Shown: positions 34,466 to 44,790, counted from the first letter of the stretch. The stretch is 64,000 nt of DNA from Leptolyngbya sp. PCC 7375 (GCF_000316115.1 NZ_JH993797.1:5070486-5134485), one strand, 5' to 3'. The notes: generated by a model from the letters alone, not told the origin. Numbers and translations: made by a program.

Positions 34466-34663
34466 AAAGCTATTCTATTTTGAGTTTGAGTTTGAGAGGA
34501 GTCCATTGAGACGTTCTACAATCTTTTTACCCCTGCGCTATAAGGATCCTGGGCGACTGTTGAGGTGGAATTGCGCTAGGATGGATATAGAATTCAAAGA
34601 GTGGCAATCTTTTGTCAATTTTTTCCGGTCTAATATTTCTTTAAGATAGCGTAGGGGTAAGTG

Positions 34664-37270
34664 ATGCTGGAGTCATATCGCAAACATGTAGCTGAAAGAG
34701 CGTCATTGGGGATTCCTCCACTACCGTTAACTGCTGAGCAAACAGCTGATCTCTGTGATCTACTTAAGCAGCCGCCTGGGGGTGAAGCGGAGTTCTTAAT
34801 GCATTTGCTTTGCGATCGCATTCCCCCCGGAGTTGACCAAGCATCCTACGTAAAAGCATCCTTTCTCACCGCCATTGCCAAGGGCGAAACCACAAGTCCA
34901 TTGATATCGCCCCTAAGAGCCGTGCAGCTACTCGGCACCATGTTAGGCGGTTACAACGTCCAGTCCTTGGTGGATCTACTGAAATCTCCAGATGCAGAAC
35001 TGGCCCAAGCCGCCACCGATGCACTCAAGAAAACACTGCTTGTATATGACGCCTTTAACGACGTACTAGCGCTAGCCAAGGGCAAGGATAAAGGCAGTGA
35101 CTATGCCCAACAAGTCGTGGATGCCTGGGCCACAGCGGAGTGGTTCACCCGTAAGCCCGAGGTGCCCGACACCATCGATATCACTGTTTTCAAGGTCCCT
35201 GGCGAAACTAATACAGATGACCTTTCCCCTGCCCCCCATGCCACCAGCCGTCCAGACATCCCTCTGCACGGTTTGGTAATGCTGGAGTCGAAAATGCCTG
35301 GTGCCCTAGACACCATTGCTGAGATCAAAACTAAAGGCAATCCGGTGGCCTATGTGGGGGATGTTGTTGGTACCGGGTCCTCCCGAAAATCGGCGATGAA
35401 CTCTGTTATCTGGCATTTGGGTGAGGATATCCCCCATGTTCCTAACAAGCGGACCAGCGGCTATATCCTCGGTGGCAAAATCGCGCCTATCTTCTTCAAT
35501 ACAGCAGAAGATTCTGGTGCTCTCCCCATTGAGTGCGATGTCTCCCAGATGGAAACTGGTGATGTCGTTACCATCCATGTGCGCAAAGGCGAAATTACCA
35601 AGGATGGCGCTGTCATTTCCACCTTTAGCCTCACACCTGACACCCTGCTAGATGAAGTCAGAGCCGGTGGACGCATCCCCCTAATGATTGGCCGTGCACT
35701 CACAGATAAAACTCGTGCAGCTTTAGGCCTAGAACCTAGCAATGTATTTATTCGTCCTGCTGCGCCTGCTGAGACTGGCAACGGTTACACATTGGCCCAG
35801 AAAATGGTGGGTAAAGCCTGTGGTTTACCCGGTGTGCGCCCTGGTATGTCCTGCGAGCCACTGATGACGACGGTGGGTTCTCAAGACACCACTGGTCCGA
35901 TGACCCGTGACGAAATGAAGGAGCTGGCCTGTCTTGGCTTTAGTGCGGGGCTAGTGCTACAAACCTTCTGCCATACTGCAGCCTATCCAAAGCCAGTGGA
36001 TGTAGAGACCCATGCCACACTGCCAGATTTCTTTTCCTCTCGCGGTGGTGTTGCCCTACAGCCTGGGGACGGCATCATTCACTCATGGCTAAACCGCATG
36101 CTGATGCCCGACACTGTGGGCACAGGCGGAGATTCCCATACCCGTTTTCCCTTGGGTATTTCCTTCCCAGCTGGGTCTGGTCTAGTCGCCTTTGCAGCTG
36201 CCATCGGTGCAATGCCTCTGGACATGCCCGAATCGGTTTTAGTCAAATTTAAAGGTGAATTACAGTCTGGCATTACACTGCGGGACATCGTTAATGCAAT
36301 TCCCTACGTAGCTATCCAAAAAGGTCTACTCACCGTCGAGAAGAAGAATAAGAAAAATGTCTTCTCCGGTCGCATTATTGAGATGGAAGGAATGCCTGAT
36401 CTGAAGCTGGAGCAAGCCTTTGAGTTAACTGATGCAACGGCAGAGCGTTCTGCCGCAGGCTGCACCATCAAGCTCAGCGAAGAGACTGTGGCTGAGTATC
36501 TACGGTCCAATGTGGCACTGATGAAGAACATGATCGCCCGTGGGTATGCCGATGCTCGTACTTTGGCACGGCGAATTGCGGCGATGGAAGATTGGCTGGC
36601 CAATCCCAGCCTGATGTCAGCGGATGCAGATGCAACCTATGCAGAGGTGATCGAGATTGACCTCAACGAGATTAAGGAACCTCTGGTGGCTGCACCGAAT
36701 GATCCCGACAACATCAAAACTCTTTCGGATGTTGTTGACGACAAAGTTGATGAGGTCTTCATCGGCTCCTGTATGACTAATATTGGCCACTATCGAGCAT
36801 CAGCAAAAGTGCTGGAAGGGGCTGGCACGGTTAAGGGACGTCTTTGGATTTGTCCACCCACTCGGATGGATGAGCAGCAGCTGCGTAAGGAAGGCTACTA
36901 TGGCACCTTTGCCGCCGCTGGAGCCCGAACTGAGATGCCTGGATGTTCGCTTTGCATGGGGAACCAGGCCCGTGTGGAAGATGGTGCAACAGTCTTTTCT
37001 ACGTCCACCCGCAATTTCAATAACCGGATGGGTAAAGGTGCTCAGGTATATCTGGGTTCTGCAGAACTGGCAGCTGCCTGTGCATTGCTGGGCCGGATTC
37101 CCAATATGGAAGAATATTTGGAGATTGTTGCGAAGAAGCTCGATCCCTTTGCAGATGAACTGTACCGCTATTTAAACTTTGATCAACTCAAAGGTTTTGA
37201 GGATGAAGGGCGTGTGCTTTCAAAAGATGAAGAAGAGAAGATTGAAAAAGAAGCACTCTCAGTGAACTAA
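34664..37270 (+). CDS. acnB: Aconitate hydratase B
   Basis: Interconverts citrate and isocitrate (and may hydrate 2-methylisocitrate) in the incomplete cyanobacterial TCA cycle. The 868-aa protein has the AcnB domain order. A helical HEAT-like domain spans about residues 1-155. The swivel domain spans 165-380 with TNTDDLSPAPHATSRPDIPL and VGTGSSRKSAMNSV. The catalytic domains follow, with cluster cysteines in QTFCHT, GSCMTNIGHYR and PGCSLCMGNQ. AcnB is normal in cyanobacteria. The start is GTG 34661 or the adjoining ATG 34664, both after GTAGGGGTAA; ATG is chosen. Confidence 0.97.
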   Translation: MLESYRKHVAERASLGIPPLPLTAEQTADLCDLLKQPPGGEAEFLMHLLCDRIPPGVDQASYVKASFLTAIAKGETTSPLISPLRAVQLLGTMLGGYNVQSLVDLLKSPDAELAQAATDALKKTLLVYDAFNDVLALAKGKDKGSDYAQQVVDAWATAEWFTRKPEVPDTIDITVFKVPGETNTDDLSPAPHATSRPDIPLHGLVMLESKMPGALDTIAEIKTKGNPVAYVGDVVGTGSSRKSAMNSVIWHLGEDIPHVPNKRTSGYILGGKIAPIFFNTAEDSGALPIECDVSQMETGDVVTIHVRKGEITKDGAVISTFSLTPDTLLDEVRAGGRIPLMIGRALTDKTRAALGLEPSNVFIRPAAPAETGNGYTLAQKMVGKACGLPGVRPGMSCEPLMTTVGSQDTTGPMTRDEMKELACLGFSAGLVLQTFCHTAAYPKPVDVETHATLPDFFSSRGGVALQPGDGIIHSWLNRMLMPDTVGTGGDSHTRFPLGISFPAGSGLVAFAAAIGAMPLDMPESVLVKFKGELQSGITLRDIVNAIPYVAIQKGLLTVEKKNKKNVFSGRIIEMEGMPDLKLEQAFELTDATAERSAAGCTIKLSEETVAEYLRSNVALMKNMIARGYADARTLARRIAAMEDWLANPSLMSADADATYAEVIEIDLNEIKEPLVAAPNDPDNIKTLSDVVDDKVDEVFIGSCMTNIGHYRASAKVLEGAGTVKGRLWICPPTRMDEQQLRKEGYYGTFAAAGARTEMPGCSLCMGNQARVEDGATVFSTSTRNFNNRMGKGAQVYLGSAELAAACALLGRIPNMEEYLEIVAKKLDPFADELYRYLNFDQLKGFEDEGRVLSKDEEEKIEKEALSVN

Positions 37271-37332
37271 AGAAAGCTTTAGGCCAGGGCTAACTGTATG
37301 GGCTCTGGCCTGTTGAACTCAGGAGAAGAAAA

Positions 37333-37716
37333 ATGAGTGATTCATTAACCCGTCAAACCTGTATTCCTTGTAGTGGCAAGGTTCCACCCGCCAGTGAGGC
37401 GGAAGTAGCGGAACTTAAGCCTCAGATTCCAGATTGGGATATTATCTCCGTAGAGGGCATCCCTCAATTACAACGGGTTTATCATTTTAGTGATTTTCAG
37501 ACCGCTCTGGGGTTCACCAACAAAGTCGGTGAGCTGGCTGAAGAGGAGCAACATCATCCGGCTCTACTGACTGAATGGGGTAAGGTCACCGTCACCTGGT
37601 GGACCCATGCTCTAAATGGGCTGCATCGCAATGATTTCATTATGGCTGCCAAAACCGATAAAGCTGCCCAGGGGTTGACCAGTGATGTTATAGCACCATC
37701 TCATCAGGCTGATTGA
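37333..37716 (+). CDS. Pterin-4a-carbinolamine dehydratase
   Basis: A 127-aa protein that dehydrates 4a-hydroxytetrahydropterin, recycling the pterin cofactor. It has the family's active-site histidines in EEEQHHPALL, followed by VTVTWWTHALNGLHRNDFIM. The 30-residue N-terminal extension (TRQTCIPCSGK) holds a CxxC pair, frequent in cyanobacterial members. An AGGAG site lies about nine bases before the ATG. It follows acnB by 62 bp and may share its transcript. No aromatic amino acid hydroxylase is present in the window. Confidence 0.9.
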   Translation: MSDSLTRQTCIPCSGKVPPASEAEVAELKPQIPDWDIISVEGIPQLQRVYHFSDFQTALGFTNKVGELAEEEQHHPALLTEWGKVTVTWWTHALNGLHRNDFIMAAKTDKAAQGLTSDVIAPSHQAD

Positions 37717-37752
37717 GCTTATGCCATGTATCTGGAATCTCATCATCGGGAA

Positions 37753-38415
37753 CTAGGAAATTAAGCCTTCTTCACGGGCACGAATCTCAGTTTGAATGCG
37801 TATATTTTTATTCGCTTCAGGGTAAACGTCCAGGGCATCCTGGACCTTGGACCAATAATGACGAACGGTGCGTTCTGAAACGTTCATTCTTTCGGCAATT
37901 ATTTTATCTTTGAGACCTTCTTTGAAGGCTAATTCCAGAACCGTGAGCCATTCGGACCTAACTTCTAAACTTGTCCGCATATCACGGGGGGTATAAATCA
38001 AGCCTTGCAAAGCCCAAGCGACTTTAGTCAGCATTTCTTTCATCGGCAATTTTTTATCGATAATGGTAAAACCTGCCTGATGAATCGCAATCTGAGGCTT
38101 GAGCCGAATCAGTGAACGTATATGGGCACTTTGTACAACAATATTGAGTTCTGGGTAGGTTTCCATGACCTTTCGTAGAAGCTCAATGCCCGTATCCACT
38201 TCAGATGGTGTTTGAGCATCCTGGGGAATGGATAGATCCATGATCAAGAGATCGGGTAATGCGATTGATAATTCTCCTTGGGCAGATTGAGCTGTGTTGG
38301 CTGTGCCAATGGCTGCGTCAGGATATTCTTTTGATAAGGCACTGATAGTGCCACTTAAGATTGCTTCATGATCATCAACAATAAGTATTTTGTTACAGGG
38401 ATAGTCAGAGGCCAT
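37753..38415 (-). CDS. NarL/LuxR-type response regulator
   Basis: A 220-aa regulator. The receiver has NKILIVDDHEAILSGTISAL, the phospho-acceptor aspartate in DLLIMDLSIPQ and K in IIDKKLPMKEM. The C-terminal helix-turn-helix is FKEGLKDKIIAERMNVSERT, then VRHYWSKVQDALDV. It converges with the pterin dehydratase gene. A CHASE2 kinase of the NarX-like class lies 1.2 kb upstream on the same strand with DUF928 between, so a two-component pairing is plausible though not proven. Confidence 0.88.
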   Translation of the reverse strand: MASDYPCNKILIVDDHEAILSGTISALSKEYPDAAIGTANTAQSAQGELSIALPDLLIMDLSIPQDAQTPSEVDTGIELLRKVMETYPELNIVVQSAHIRSLIRLKPQIAIHQAGFTIIDKKLPMKEMLTKVAWALQGLIYTPRDMRTSLEVRSEWLTVLELAFKEGLKDKIIAERMNVSERTVRHYWSKVQDALDVYPEANKNIRIQTEIRAREEGLIS

Positions 38416-38887
38416 GGTTTAGACTTGCCATAAAAGATGCGGCATTTTATTCAGGATTTGAGCTGTATTTGCCACTGCACTATCTAACTTAGCTGATCCA
38501 GTTGGTAATCTTGTGTGTTGTCTCCTTGAGTTAAACGTTGGAAGATTTTTAAAATATAGCTTAATGATTTGAAATCATTAGCATTTTGCAGTATTTTGCA
38601 GTGCTGTTGAGATAATAGCTCTAGACCGGTGCATCTCCTAAATCAACAATCGCCTATATGAATTGAAAGTTCTTGCCAATAGGCATGATGGCGTAATTTT
38701 ATGTCGTAACAATTTGGCAAAGTAGAGACTTCTGATAGGTCACTGATATGAAATCCTGACTGATAGTGCCCGGTATCGAAGGGTATCCGCAAGAGAGTAC
38801 CCCTACGTTAAAGGACTCAGTCTGATAAGGTTGCCACCAGCTTCATCAGTCAATGTTATTGGCAGAATCAAGAGTCAATGCTCAAGC
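38416..38887. other. 472-bp intergenic region without a gene
   Basis: No open reading frame of coding character on either strand. It holds a small hairpin (ATGATTT/AAATCAT near 38567) and a doubled ATTTTGCAGT near 38583-38603. This is presumably the promoter region of the response regulator. Confidence 0.5.
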
Positions 38888-39658
38888 TTAATCAACTTCC
38901 GAAATTTGTCGAAGTTGAGTCCCAACTTCAACCTCTTCAAACTCAGCCAGACTAGTTAGTAACTCACGTCTATAGGCATTTTCCTCAGGGGTTAGCAACG
39001 GATCTGCTAGGAGCGCCATGGCGTCGTACCATAGCCCTGCGATCGCATATTCTTGAGCCTGTTGCACCCGATTACCGTTTATTGCACTCAGGTCAACTGG
39101 ACGGCTAACTACCTCAAACTGTGCTCCTGTGACCTGGGCACTGGATGGACGATCAGGGATGCAAGTTAGCACAATTTGCCACTCATAGACACTGCCTATT
39201 TCCAACTCTAGGTTGGCGGGTACCGTATAACTCATATAGCCTTGTGTGCTCAGGCCAATGTCTAACCCTTCCACAATATCGGCCCAACCCTCACCGGTAT
39301 ATTGGTATAAATTCAGCTGAACGTTATAGGACTGAGTATCAGGTACATACCAAACCAATGTTGGTTGTGTTGTCAATGTTTGTCCCACCGATTGTTGTGG
39401 GGCAAGGGCCAGCAAATCAAGGGCTGAGGCATCGTCACACCCCCCTCGACGTCCCCCTGAAAGCGTCGGTCCTTCAGGGGCTTTTGTATCTTCCGATGGC
39501 ATGTAGGCTGCGATCGCAGACACTGAACCCCCTAAAATGGTACTGATCAGCGCTAAGCAGGTTAACCGAGTCAATCTACTACCTAAGGGAAGAAATGACA
39601 TATTGAGAGATTTTAGTATGCTGAAATGTTGCATTTTCTTGAGCTTAGCTAATTTCAC
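38888..39658 (-). CDS. DUF928-family exported protein
   Basis: A 256-aa protein with an N-terminal signal-anchor (LTRLTCLALISTILGGSVSA, about residues 29-48) and a periplasmic DUF928 domain: GGRRGGCDDASALDLLALAP, PTLVWYVPDTQSYNVQL, VYEWQIVLTCIPDRPSSAQV. The fold is probably all-beta. Function is unknown, but DUF928 genes often neighbour CHASE2 or CHAT genes, as here. The GTG start overlaps the CHASE2 kinase stop by four bases (GTGA); ATG codons at 39634 and 39601 are alternatives, the latter closest to the signal. Confidence 0.8.
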   Translation of the reverse strand: MKLAKLKKMQHFSILKSLNMSFLPLGSRLTRLTCLALISTILGGSVSAIAAYMPSEDTKAPEGPTLSGGRRGGCDDASALDLLALAPQQSVGQTLTTQPTLVWYVPDTQSYNVQLNLYQYTGEGWADIVEGLDIGLSTQGYMSYTVPANLELEIGSVYEWQIVLTCIPDRPSSAQVTGAQFEVVSRPVDLSAINGNRVQQAQEYAIAGLWYDAMALLADPLLTPEENAYRRELLTSLAEFEEVEVGTQLRQISEVD

Positions 39659-41571
39659 CTAGGTTTGGAAATGGGCCATCTTAATTCGCAACATGTGCCA
39701 TGGGGGGATACCGAAAAGCGTTTGAATTGTCCCTTTAAGTGGTGAGCCAGCTGCTGAGCCTGCCAGGTGCCTCTGCCTCCTTCTAGCCGATTTATGTATT
39801 GAGAGTCGTCCTTAAGAACAGCTGTGCCATTGTCCTGAACTAAAATGAGGTTTTCGTTTTCTGTGGCCAGGCAATTGACTGTTAACTTGGTAGCGCCCTG
39901 AGCGTATCTACCTACATTACAGAGAGCTTCTTCGAGAAAACGACAGAGATATCGTTTTTCTTCCCTGCCTAACCTTGCATCCTCCATAGATTCAAACTGA
40001 ACTACATTAAATTTAATGGATTTAAAGTGTGGAAAATCTCTTTGTATTGTTTGCTCAAACACTTCATAAAGCAGCTCATGCAGAACCATATCAAGATCTA
40101 AAGTAGGCCCCTGACTTTGCAGGTGAAGTTGGTTATTTTGCGGTTTAAGTTCTTCTTCTAATGTGTTGTAAACAGCCCGAATCTCTTGATTTAGTTGGTC
40201 AAGCTTAGCGGATAGTTGGGGGCGATCTATCGTTTTATCTGGATCATCAACATCTTTTAGAATGAGAGCTAAGGTTTGTAGGGGACCGTTGTGAACAGCA
40301 TTATAGGTGTGGCGGATGACCCGTTGACCAGCTTCGATGCGCGATCGCAACATCTGGTCATATAGCAATATCCCTGGCAAGACCAGGCCATTTAGTAAAA
40401 AGGCAATCAATGGCGGCTCTAAGGGTAACCACCAGCCCACGGACAGGGCTACATAGCTGGTAAACACCAGACCGACGCCCGTCATCAGCACCAACATCAA
40501 ATGTCGCGACGGTGTGGGGACCACACCCACAAGCACAATTCCCGCAGTCCCCCACCATAAAATCCATAGGTATTCTCCAATGTCTGGCAGGCTGCGCAGT
40601 AGGGGACGATTATCTAAGACAGCACTCAGAATCTGGCTGACTACATGGGCATGGATTTCAACGCCGGACACTGCACCAGGATTTTTACCGGCTAGGGCAG
40701 CGGACGTCACATTATCCTTATGACCCGGAGAAATAATGCCAATGAGAATAACACTGTCTGTAATCCAACTGGGGGAGACATTATCCGCTAATACATCCCT
40801 GAGCGGTACCACCCGAAAAGGCTCAGGTCCACTGCGGAAGTTGATCAGTGTTTGTTGAGCATTTGCATCAGCTCTTACGTAACCACCTGTATTAGGGTAG
40901 AACGGTTCAATTTCTACAGTCCCAAAGCGCATAGCATCAGGATTCTTTAAACCATTTTCTAATGGAATGCCTTCATGCCGTAAATATTCAGACGTGAGAC
41001 GCATGGCCAGGGAGAATTGATAAACACCAGAGTCTTTAGGTCTCCCTAAAAGGCTTCTCCGCACAGCGCCATCATCATCTAACGGATAATCTGAGAATCC
41101 CACTCTTTCGTAAGGTAAGGTGGGTGGTGGCCCAATACTCTCACCAGTCTGTCCCAAAAATTCGATACCAAAGACATAGGGTAGATCGGCTAAGGCCTCT
41201 ACAAAATCTTGATTACCTGATTTTTCGGGTAAATCACGAAAAATATCAATGCCCACAGCCCTGGGCTGATATTGATCCAACTGTCTTAACAGTGTTGCTA
41301 AGGTTTGATCCGGTAACGGGTAGGTGCCCAGGTTTTGAATATCGGTTTCATCAATGGCAACAACAAGCACTCTTGTATCTGTTGTTTCTGCAGATCGAAG
41401 TCGTAAAAATAGATCTAACGTTCTCCACTCGATAGCTTGGAAAACACCTAACAGCCTGGCTACAATAATCAGCCCCGTTAAGGTCAATCCTGGTAATATT
41501 GACAGCTGCCAGTTTTTTAAACTATTGGGTAAATGTTGCCAGGCAAGGGTGATGTTGGTGTTGTGGGCCAT
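39655..41571 (-). CDS. CHASE2-domain sensor histidine kinase (NarX-like transmitter)
   Basis: A 638-aa membrane sensor. Helix one (ILPGLTLTGLIIVARLLGVF) is followed by an extracytoplasmic CHASE2 domain at about 45-330 (VLVVAIDETDIQNLG, YQPRAVGIDIFRDLP, VILIGIISPGHKD). Three helices follow at 335-410, then a HisKA_3-like dimerisation helix with the histidine in NAVHNGPLQTLALI, and an ATPase domain with EEALCNVGRYAQGATKL and LVQDNG. This class signals to NarL-type regulators; one lies downstream at 37.8 kb. The stop overlaps the DUF928 start, so the two are coupled and DUF928 may modulate sensing. Confidence 0.88.
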   Translation of the reverse strand: MAHNTNITLAWQHLPNSLKNWQLSILPGLTLTGLIIVARLLGVFQAIEWRTLDLFLRLRSAETTDTRVLVVAIDETDIQNLGTYPLPDQTLATLLRQLDQYQPRAVGIDIFRDLPEKSGNQDFVEALADLPYVFGIEFLGQTGESIGPPPTLPYERVGFSDYPLDDDGAVRRSLLGRPKDSGVYQFSLAMRLTSEYLRHEGIPLENGLKNPDAMRFGTVEIEPFYPNTGGYVRADANAQQTLINFRSGPEPFRVVPLRDVLADNVSPSWITDSVILIGIISPGHKDNVTSAALAGKNPGAVSGVEIHAHVVSQILSAVLDNRPLLRSLPDIGEYLWILWWGTAGIVLVGVVPTPSRHLMLVLMTGVGLVFTSYVALSVGWWLPLEPPLIAFLLNGLVLPGILLYDQMLRSRIEAGQRVIRHTYNAVHNGPLQTLALILKDVDDPDKTIDRPQLSAKLDQLNQEIRAVYNTLEEELKPQNNQLHLQSQGPTLDLDMVLHELLYEVFEQTIQRDFPHFKSIKFNVVQFESMEDARLGREEKRYLCRFLEEALCNVGRYAQGATKLTVNCLATENENLILVQDNGTAVLKDDSQYINRLEGGRGTWQAQQLAHHLKGQFKRFSVSPHGTCCELRWPISKPR

Positions 41572-41677
41572 GGGTTATACCCTAAATCAGCAATCGCGAA
41601 ACTAGCAGTACGCTGACTATTGTCATACAGCTTACCAAATTTAAACAGCGGCTCAAAATGGCTAATCGTCATCAAGA

Positions 41678-41708
41678 GCTAGATTCAGATCAAGCGCTAG
41701 ATTCAGAT
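41678..41708. repeat. Two copies of an 18-bp repeat upstream of the CHASE2 kinase
   Basis: GCTAGATTCAGAT occurs at 41678 and 41696 with an 18-bp period, about 110 bp upstream of the kinase start. It could be an operator; no known consensus. Confidence 0.4.
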
Positions 41709-41779
41709 AGAAAAATGAGGACAAAAAATGGACGGATGATATCTTGACTGACGTCATCCATTCCATGGAGTAAGGCATT

Positions 41780-43094
41780 CTAGATAACAACAAAGTCACT
41801 TCTCGTTAAAGATGTACCCGCTGATAGTGTGGCAATCTGTACAGCTTGCGTAGAGCCTGAGCCATCAATATCAAAAGATAATGCTCCAGTTGCACTATTA
41901 TAGAGCACACGGTCATTGGCATCGGTTGCAGCCCCCAGGACAAATTGCTCTGCACCTAAGAAACCTTGGGTTAAGCCGCCACCTAAGCCACTGGCCACAA
42001 GTTCAATTCTATCGCCTTGGGCACGGACAAAGTCAGTAATGGAATCGATACCATGCTGTAAGGACTTGAACTGGAATTTATCCGCTCCAGCGCCACCCGT
42101 AAGGATATCGTTACCAGCACCCCCCACTAGTTGGTCATTGCCTTTGTCGCCATAGAGTCGGTCATTGCCAAAACCACCGGTGACGATGTCATGGCCCGCC
42201 CCACCACGAATCAGGTCATCATTAGCTTGACCGTTGAGCTTATCATTACCAGAAAAGCCATAGAGCTGGTCATTACCAAAGCCACCGTAGACTGTATCAT
42301 TACCTGTACCGGCCTGAATCTCGTCGGCCCCTGAATAACCACGAATAACGTCATTGCCTGCGTTACCTCGAAGCACGTTATTAGCGTTATTGCCGTGGAT
42401 GATGTCGTCACTAGAACCCCCATTGGCATTTTCGATTAATGAGCGATTATCCCCCTCGTACTGAAGAGCATTATAAACATGACCCTGTGCGTGCTGATTG
42501 GGACCTAGGGTTGCCCGTTGAAAGTTACCATCTCTATCTAAATTGCTCCATTTGCCAGGGCGTAAGTCAACGGAGAGATTGGTCGTATAGTTAGAGAAAT
42601 CGTAGGTATCATTGCCATTGCCATCCCAGACAGTACGGAAGACTTTATTGCCAACTGGTTGCCCTTGACCAACATCGTTGATCGACAGTTCCCCCGTGTC
42701 TGTTGAAAACCTATAGACTGTATTGTTGGAGTTATGGTTAAAATTGGCACCATACATCTCTTGAATAGCCCTGATGTCATACATCATCATGGACTGGGGA
42801 TAACTATCTTGGTCGATTGTATAGCTCCTAACTGGGCTGCCTACGTAAGAACGGTAAGTCATCACCGAGAATTCTATGGAATCTCGGTTGGCATCCATGG
42901 CAACTGCTCGCACTCCCTCTTGTGTGCTATGACCATGTTTAAGACCTAATGCATGGCCAATTTCATGGCCAATGGTGAGATAGGCATAGTCACCCATCTG
43001 GGGATTGTTAAAATCGTTGTTATTAAACCAAATATCTCCAGCTGTAAAGCCACTGTCATGATTGTGAGGCTCTGTACTGCCTGGGAAATCAGCA
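41780..43094 (-). pseudogene. Serralysin-like RTX metalloprotease, N-terminus lost at an IS junction
   Basis: The surviving part encodes the zinc site HEIGHALGLKH, the Met-turn SVMTYRSY, the M10 C-terminal domain and about eight glycine-rich RTX repeats (GGxGNDxLx type) that bind Ca2+ in secreted proteins. It ends in a normal type I secretion-like C-terminus (LTRSDFVVI). Upstream of the HExxH the family segment FPGST...GDIWFN is still readable to about 43094, where an ISKra4-type element starts. No matching N-terminal protease coding is seen on the far side of the element (beyond 44790), so the gene is broken and a further deletion or rearrangement has occurred. Confidence 0.82.
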
Positions 43095-44790
43095 GGGTGC
43101 GGCTCTTTCTCTGTAAAGCATTAAGCAGTCAAGAATCTCTCCGGTTCGAGAAACTTATTGGCATGATTGCGTTTGAACTCTTGGACTTTGTGAAACTCCC
43201 AATAGGCCTCGAAATCATCACTGGCTCTGAGTGCGCGAATCCGCAGAACGGCTTCAGCACGATCTAAGCGCCAGCGGGCACCGGTGATCTCCATGCGGTC
43301 ATTGACTAAATGCCTGCACGCGCCTTCAATCACACCTGAGGCAATGGGATACCCCCGATCTAAGTACTCGTCATACAACAAATACGGCCGATTTTTCAAC
43401 AAATAATCAGCGCACTTGTCAACGTTCTCTCGTGCTTTTGTGTCTAGATTTTGTAGGGTGGCGCTACGCCGAATACCGGCCGCCACATCACTGGCTTTAC
43501 CTTGTAGAATGCGTAAGGCTCTCTCTTGGACCCAAGTCTCGGCCTCCTCACTACCAGATGAGAAGAAACAAAAAGCCGCTTTCCAAACATATTCGAGAAC
43601 ATGAATGAAATCGAGCACGATAGTCACCGTCACGTCTTGCTTTCGGGCCATGGCGTTGAGTGTGGCTAATTGATGGAGTTCACCATCTACCAGGACAACC
43701 CAGTCGCGTTGATGGTCCGGGTCTCGAGTCGAGGCTTCGACAAACGCATGTTCAATGACCGTTTTAGCGTCTTGCTCAACACTGGCCCACACTCGTTTGT
43801 CACTAATCACTGGTCGCACGGGCGGGTCCCGTTGGTCACCGATGATATCGTCGGCTTGACGGGGGTATCGAGGCACATGATACACCGATGCGACTGTGGC
43901 CATTCGTTTACGCTGACGCTTTTGACCGGGACTTAAGCGAGTACGTTTTGACGGTGAGTCCTTGGCCTTTTGAGCGGCTTTGGCCGTGGCTTCTCGCAGA
44001 TCTGATGGATGCATCACAATCCCCTTACCATCAGTGGTAATCACTAATAGCTCATCACTGGCAACTCGTCGGTCTATCGCCCGTTGAGCATAAAAGTCCT
44101 CAAAGTCTTGGGCCACTTTTACCGTCACCTCTTCACATTGGCGTTTACCAATCGCCCCCCCTGTCGTCGAGCTTATGGTCCGACTCGTTTCTGAAAACGA
44201 TACTTTCGACGCTTCCACCGCGACTCGTTTTCGGAGTTCATCCGAGTATTTGTCCGGCGGCAAATTCAAGATCCCATCTGACGGGTACAGGGCACTGACC
44301 TCAGGTTTTTGGGTGCTGTATCCCACTCGGTTTAAGGTCACTTCCCCAAACAGCGTTTCGAGGTTCCGTTGGGTCTGTTTTCGACGATGGGGGCGGGTTT
44401 CTCCATCGCTACCGACGACCTCGCTTTGGTAGTCCTCTGATGCGTAACGCAAGTCGAGATGGCCTTGATATAACCGTCGCAAAAGTTCTGTGCCCGACTC
44501 ATGGATATAACGTTCTAGTTTTCCATGCTCCCAATTTTGGCTATCAGCTGAACTCAACCTATCGACGAGTTCATTAAACTGCGCTAACGCTGACTCAAAA
44601 AAGCTAAGACTTAGGTCTGTTGGCATGATTCGAATGGAGAGGATACAGGCACACGAGACAATTATTTTTTTCGTCGAATCTATCTCTTTTTTGAGAGATA
44701 GATTGAACTTTCAGACCCCTAAAATCTACCAAATTCTATTCAATAGACTTAATCTGCGTTGCAAACCTTTACCCTAAAAGAATCACACCC
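43095..44790 (-). mobile_element. ISKra4-type insertion sequence, about 1.7 kb
   Basis: One transposase gene lies between imperfect inverted ends: left GGGTGCGGCTCTTTCT, right (reversed) GGGTGTGATTCTTTTA, both followed closely by GTAAAG. The flanks ATCAGCA and ATCATCA are similar but not identical, so a target duplication is only suggested. It truncates the RTX protease gene. Confidence 0.7.
43121..44626 (-). CDS. ISKra4-family transposase
   Basis: A 501-aa DDE transposase. Family marks are the first aspartate in VITTDGKGIVMHP, a basic RKRMATVASVYHVPRYPR stretch, VVLVDGELHQL and VLDFIHVLEYVWKAAFCF with the second aspartate, and PIASGVIEGACRHLVNDRME with the catalytic glutamate. The reading frame is complete. 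The ATG at 44626 lacks a strong ribosome-binding site. It belongs to the element that interrupts the protease gene. Confidence 0.9.
   Translation of the reverse strand: MPTDLSLSFFESALAQFNELVDRLSSADSQNWEHGKLERYIHESGTELLRRLYQGHLDLRYASEDYQSEVVGSDGETRPHRRKQTQRNLETLFGEVTLNRVGYSTQKPEVSALYPSDGILNLPPDKYSDELRKRVAVEASKVSFSETSRTISSTTGGAIGKRQCEEVTVKVAQDFEDFYAQRAIDRRVASDELLVITTDGKGIVMHPSDLREATAKAAQKAKDSPSKRTRLSPGQKRQRKRMATVASVYHVPRYPRQADDIIGDQRDPPVRPVISDKRVWASVEQDAKTVIEHAFVEASTRDPDHQRDWVVLVDGELHQLATLNAMARKQDVTVTIVLDFIHVLEYVWKAAFCFFSSGSEEAETWVQERALRILQGKASDVAAGIRRSATLQNLDTKARENVDKCADYLLKNRPYLLYDEYLDRGYPIASGVIEGACRHLVNDRMEITGARWRLDRAEAVLRIRALRASDDFEAYWEFHKVQEFKRNHANKFLEPERFLTA

Noticed and set aside
35461..36603. 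Several long minus-strand frames inside acnB
   Set aside because: Shadows of a highly conserved GC-richer gene; none has a start context or family match.
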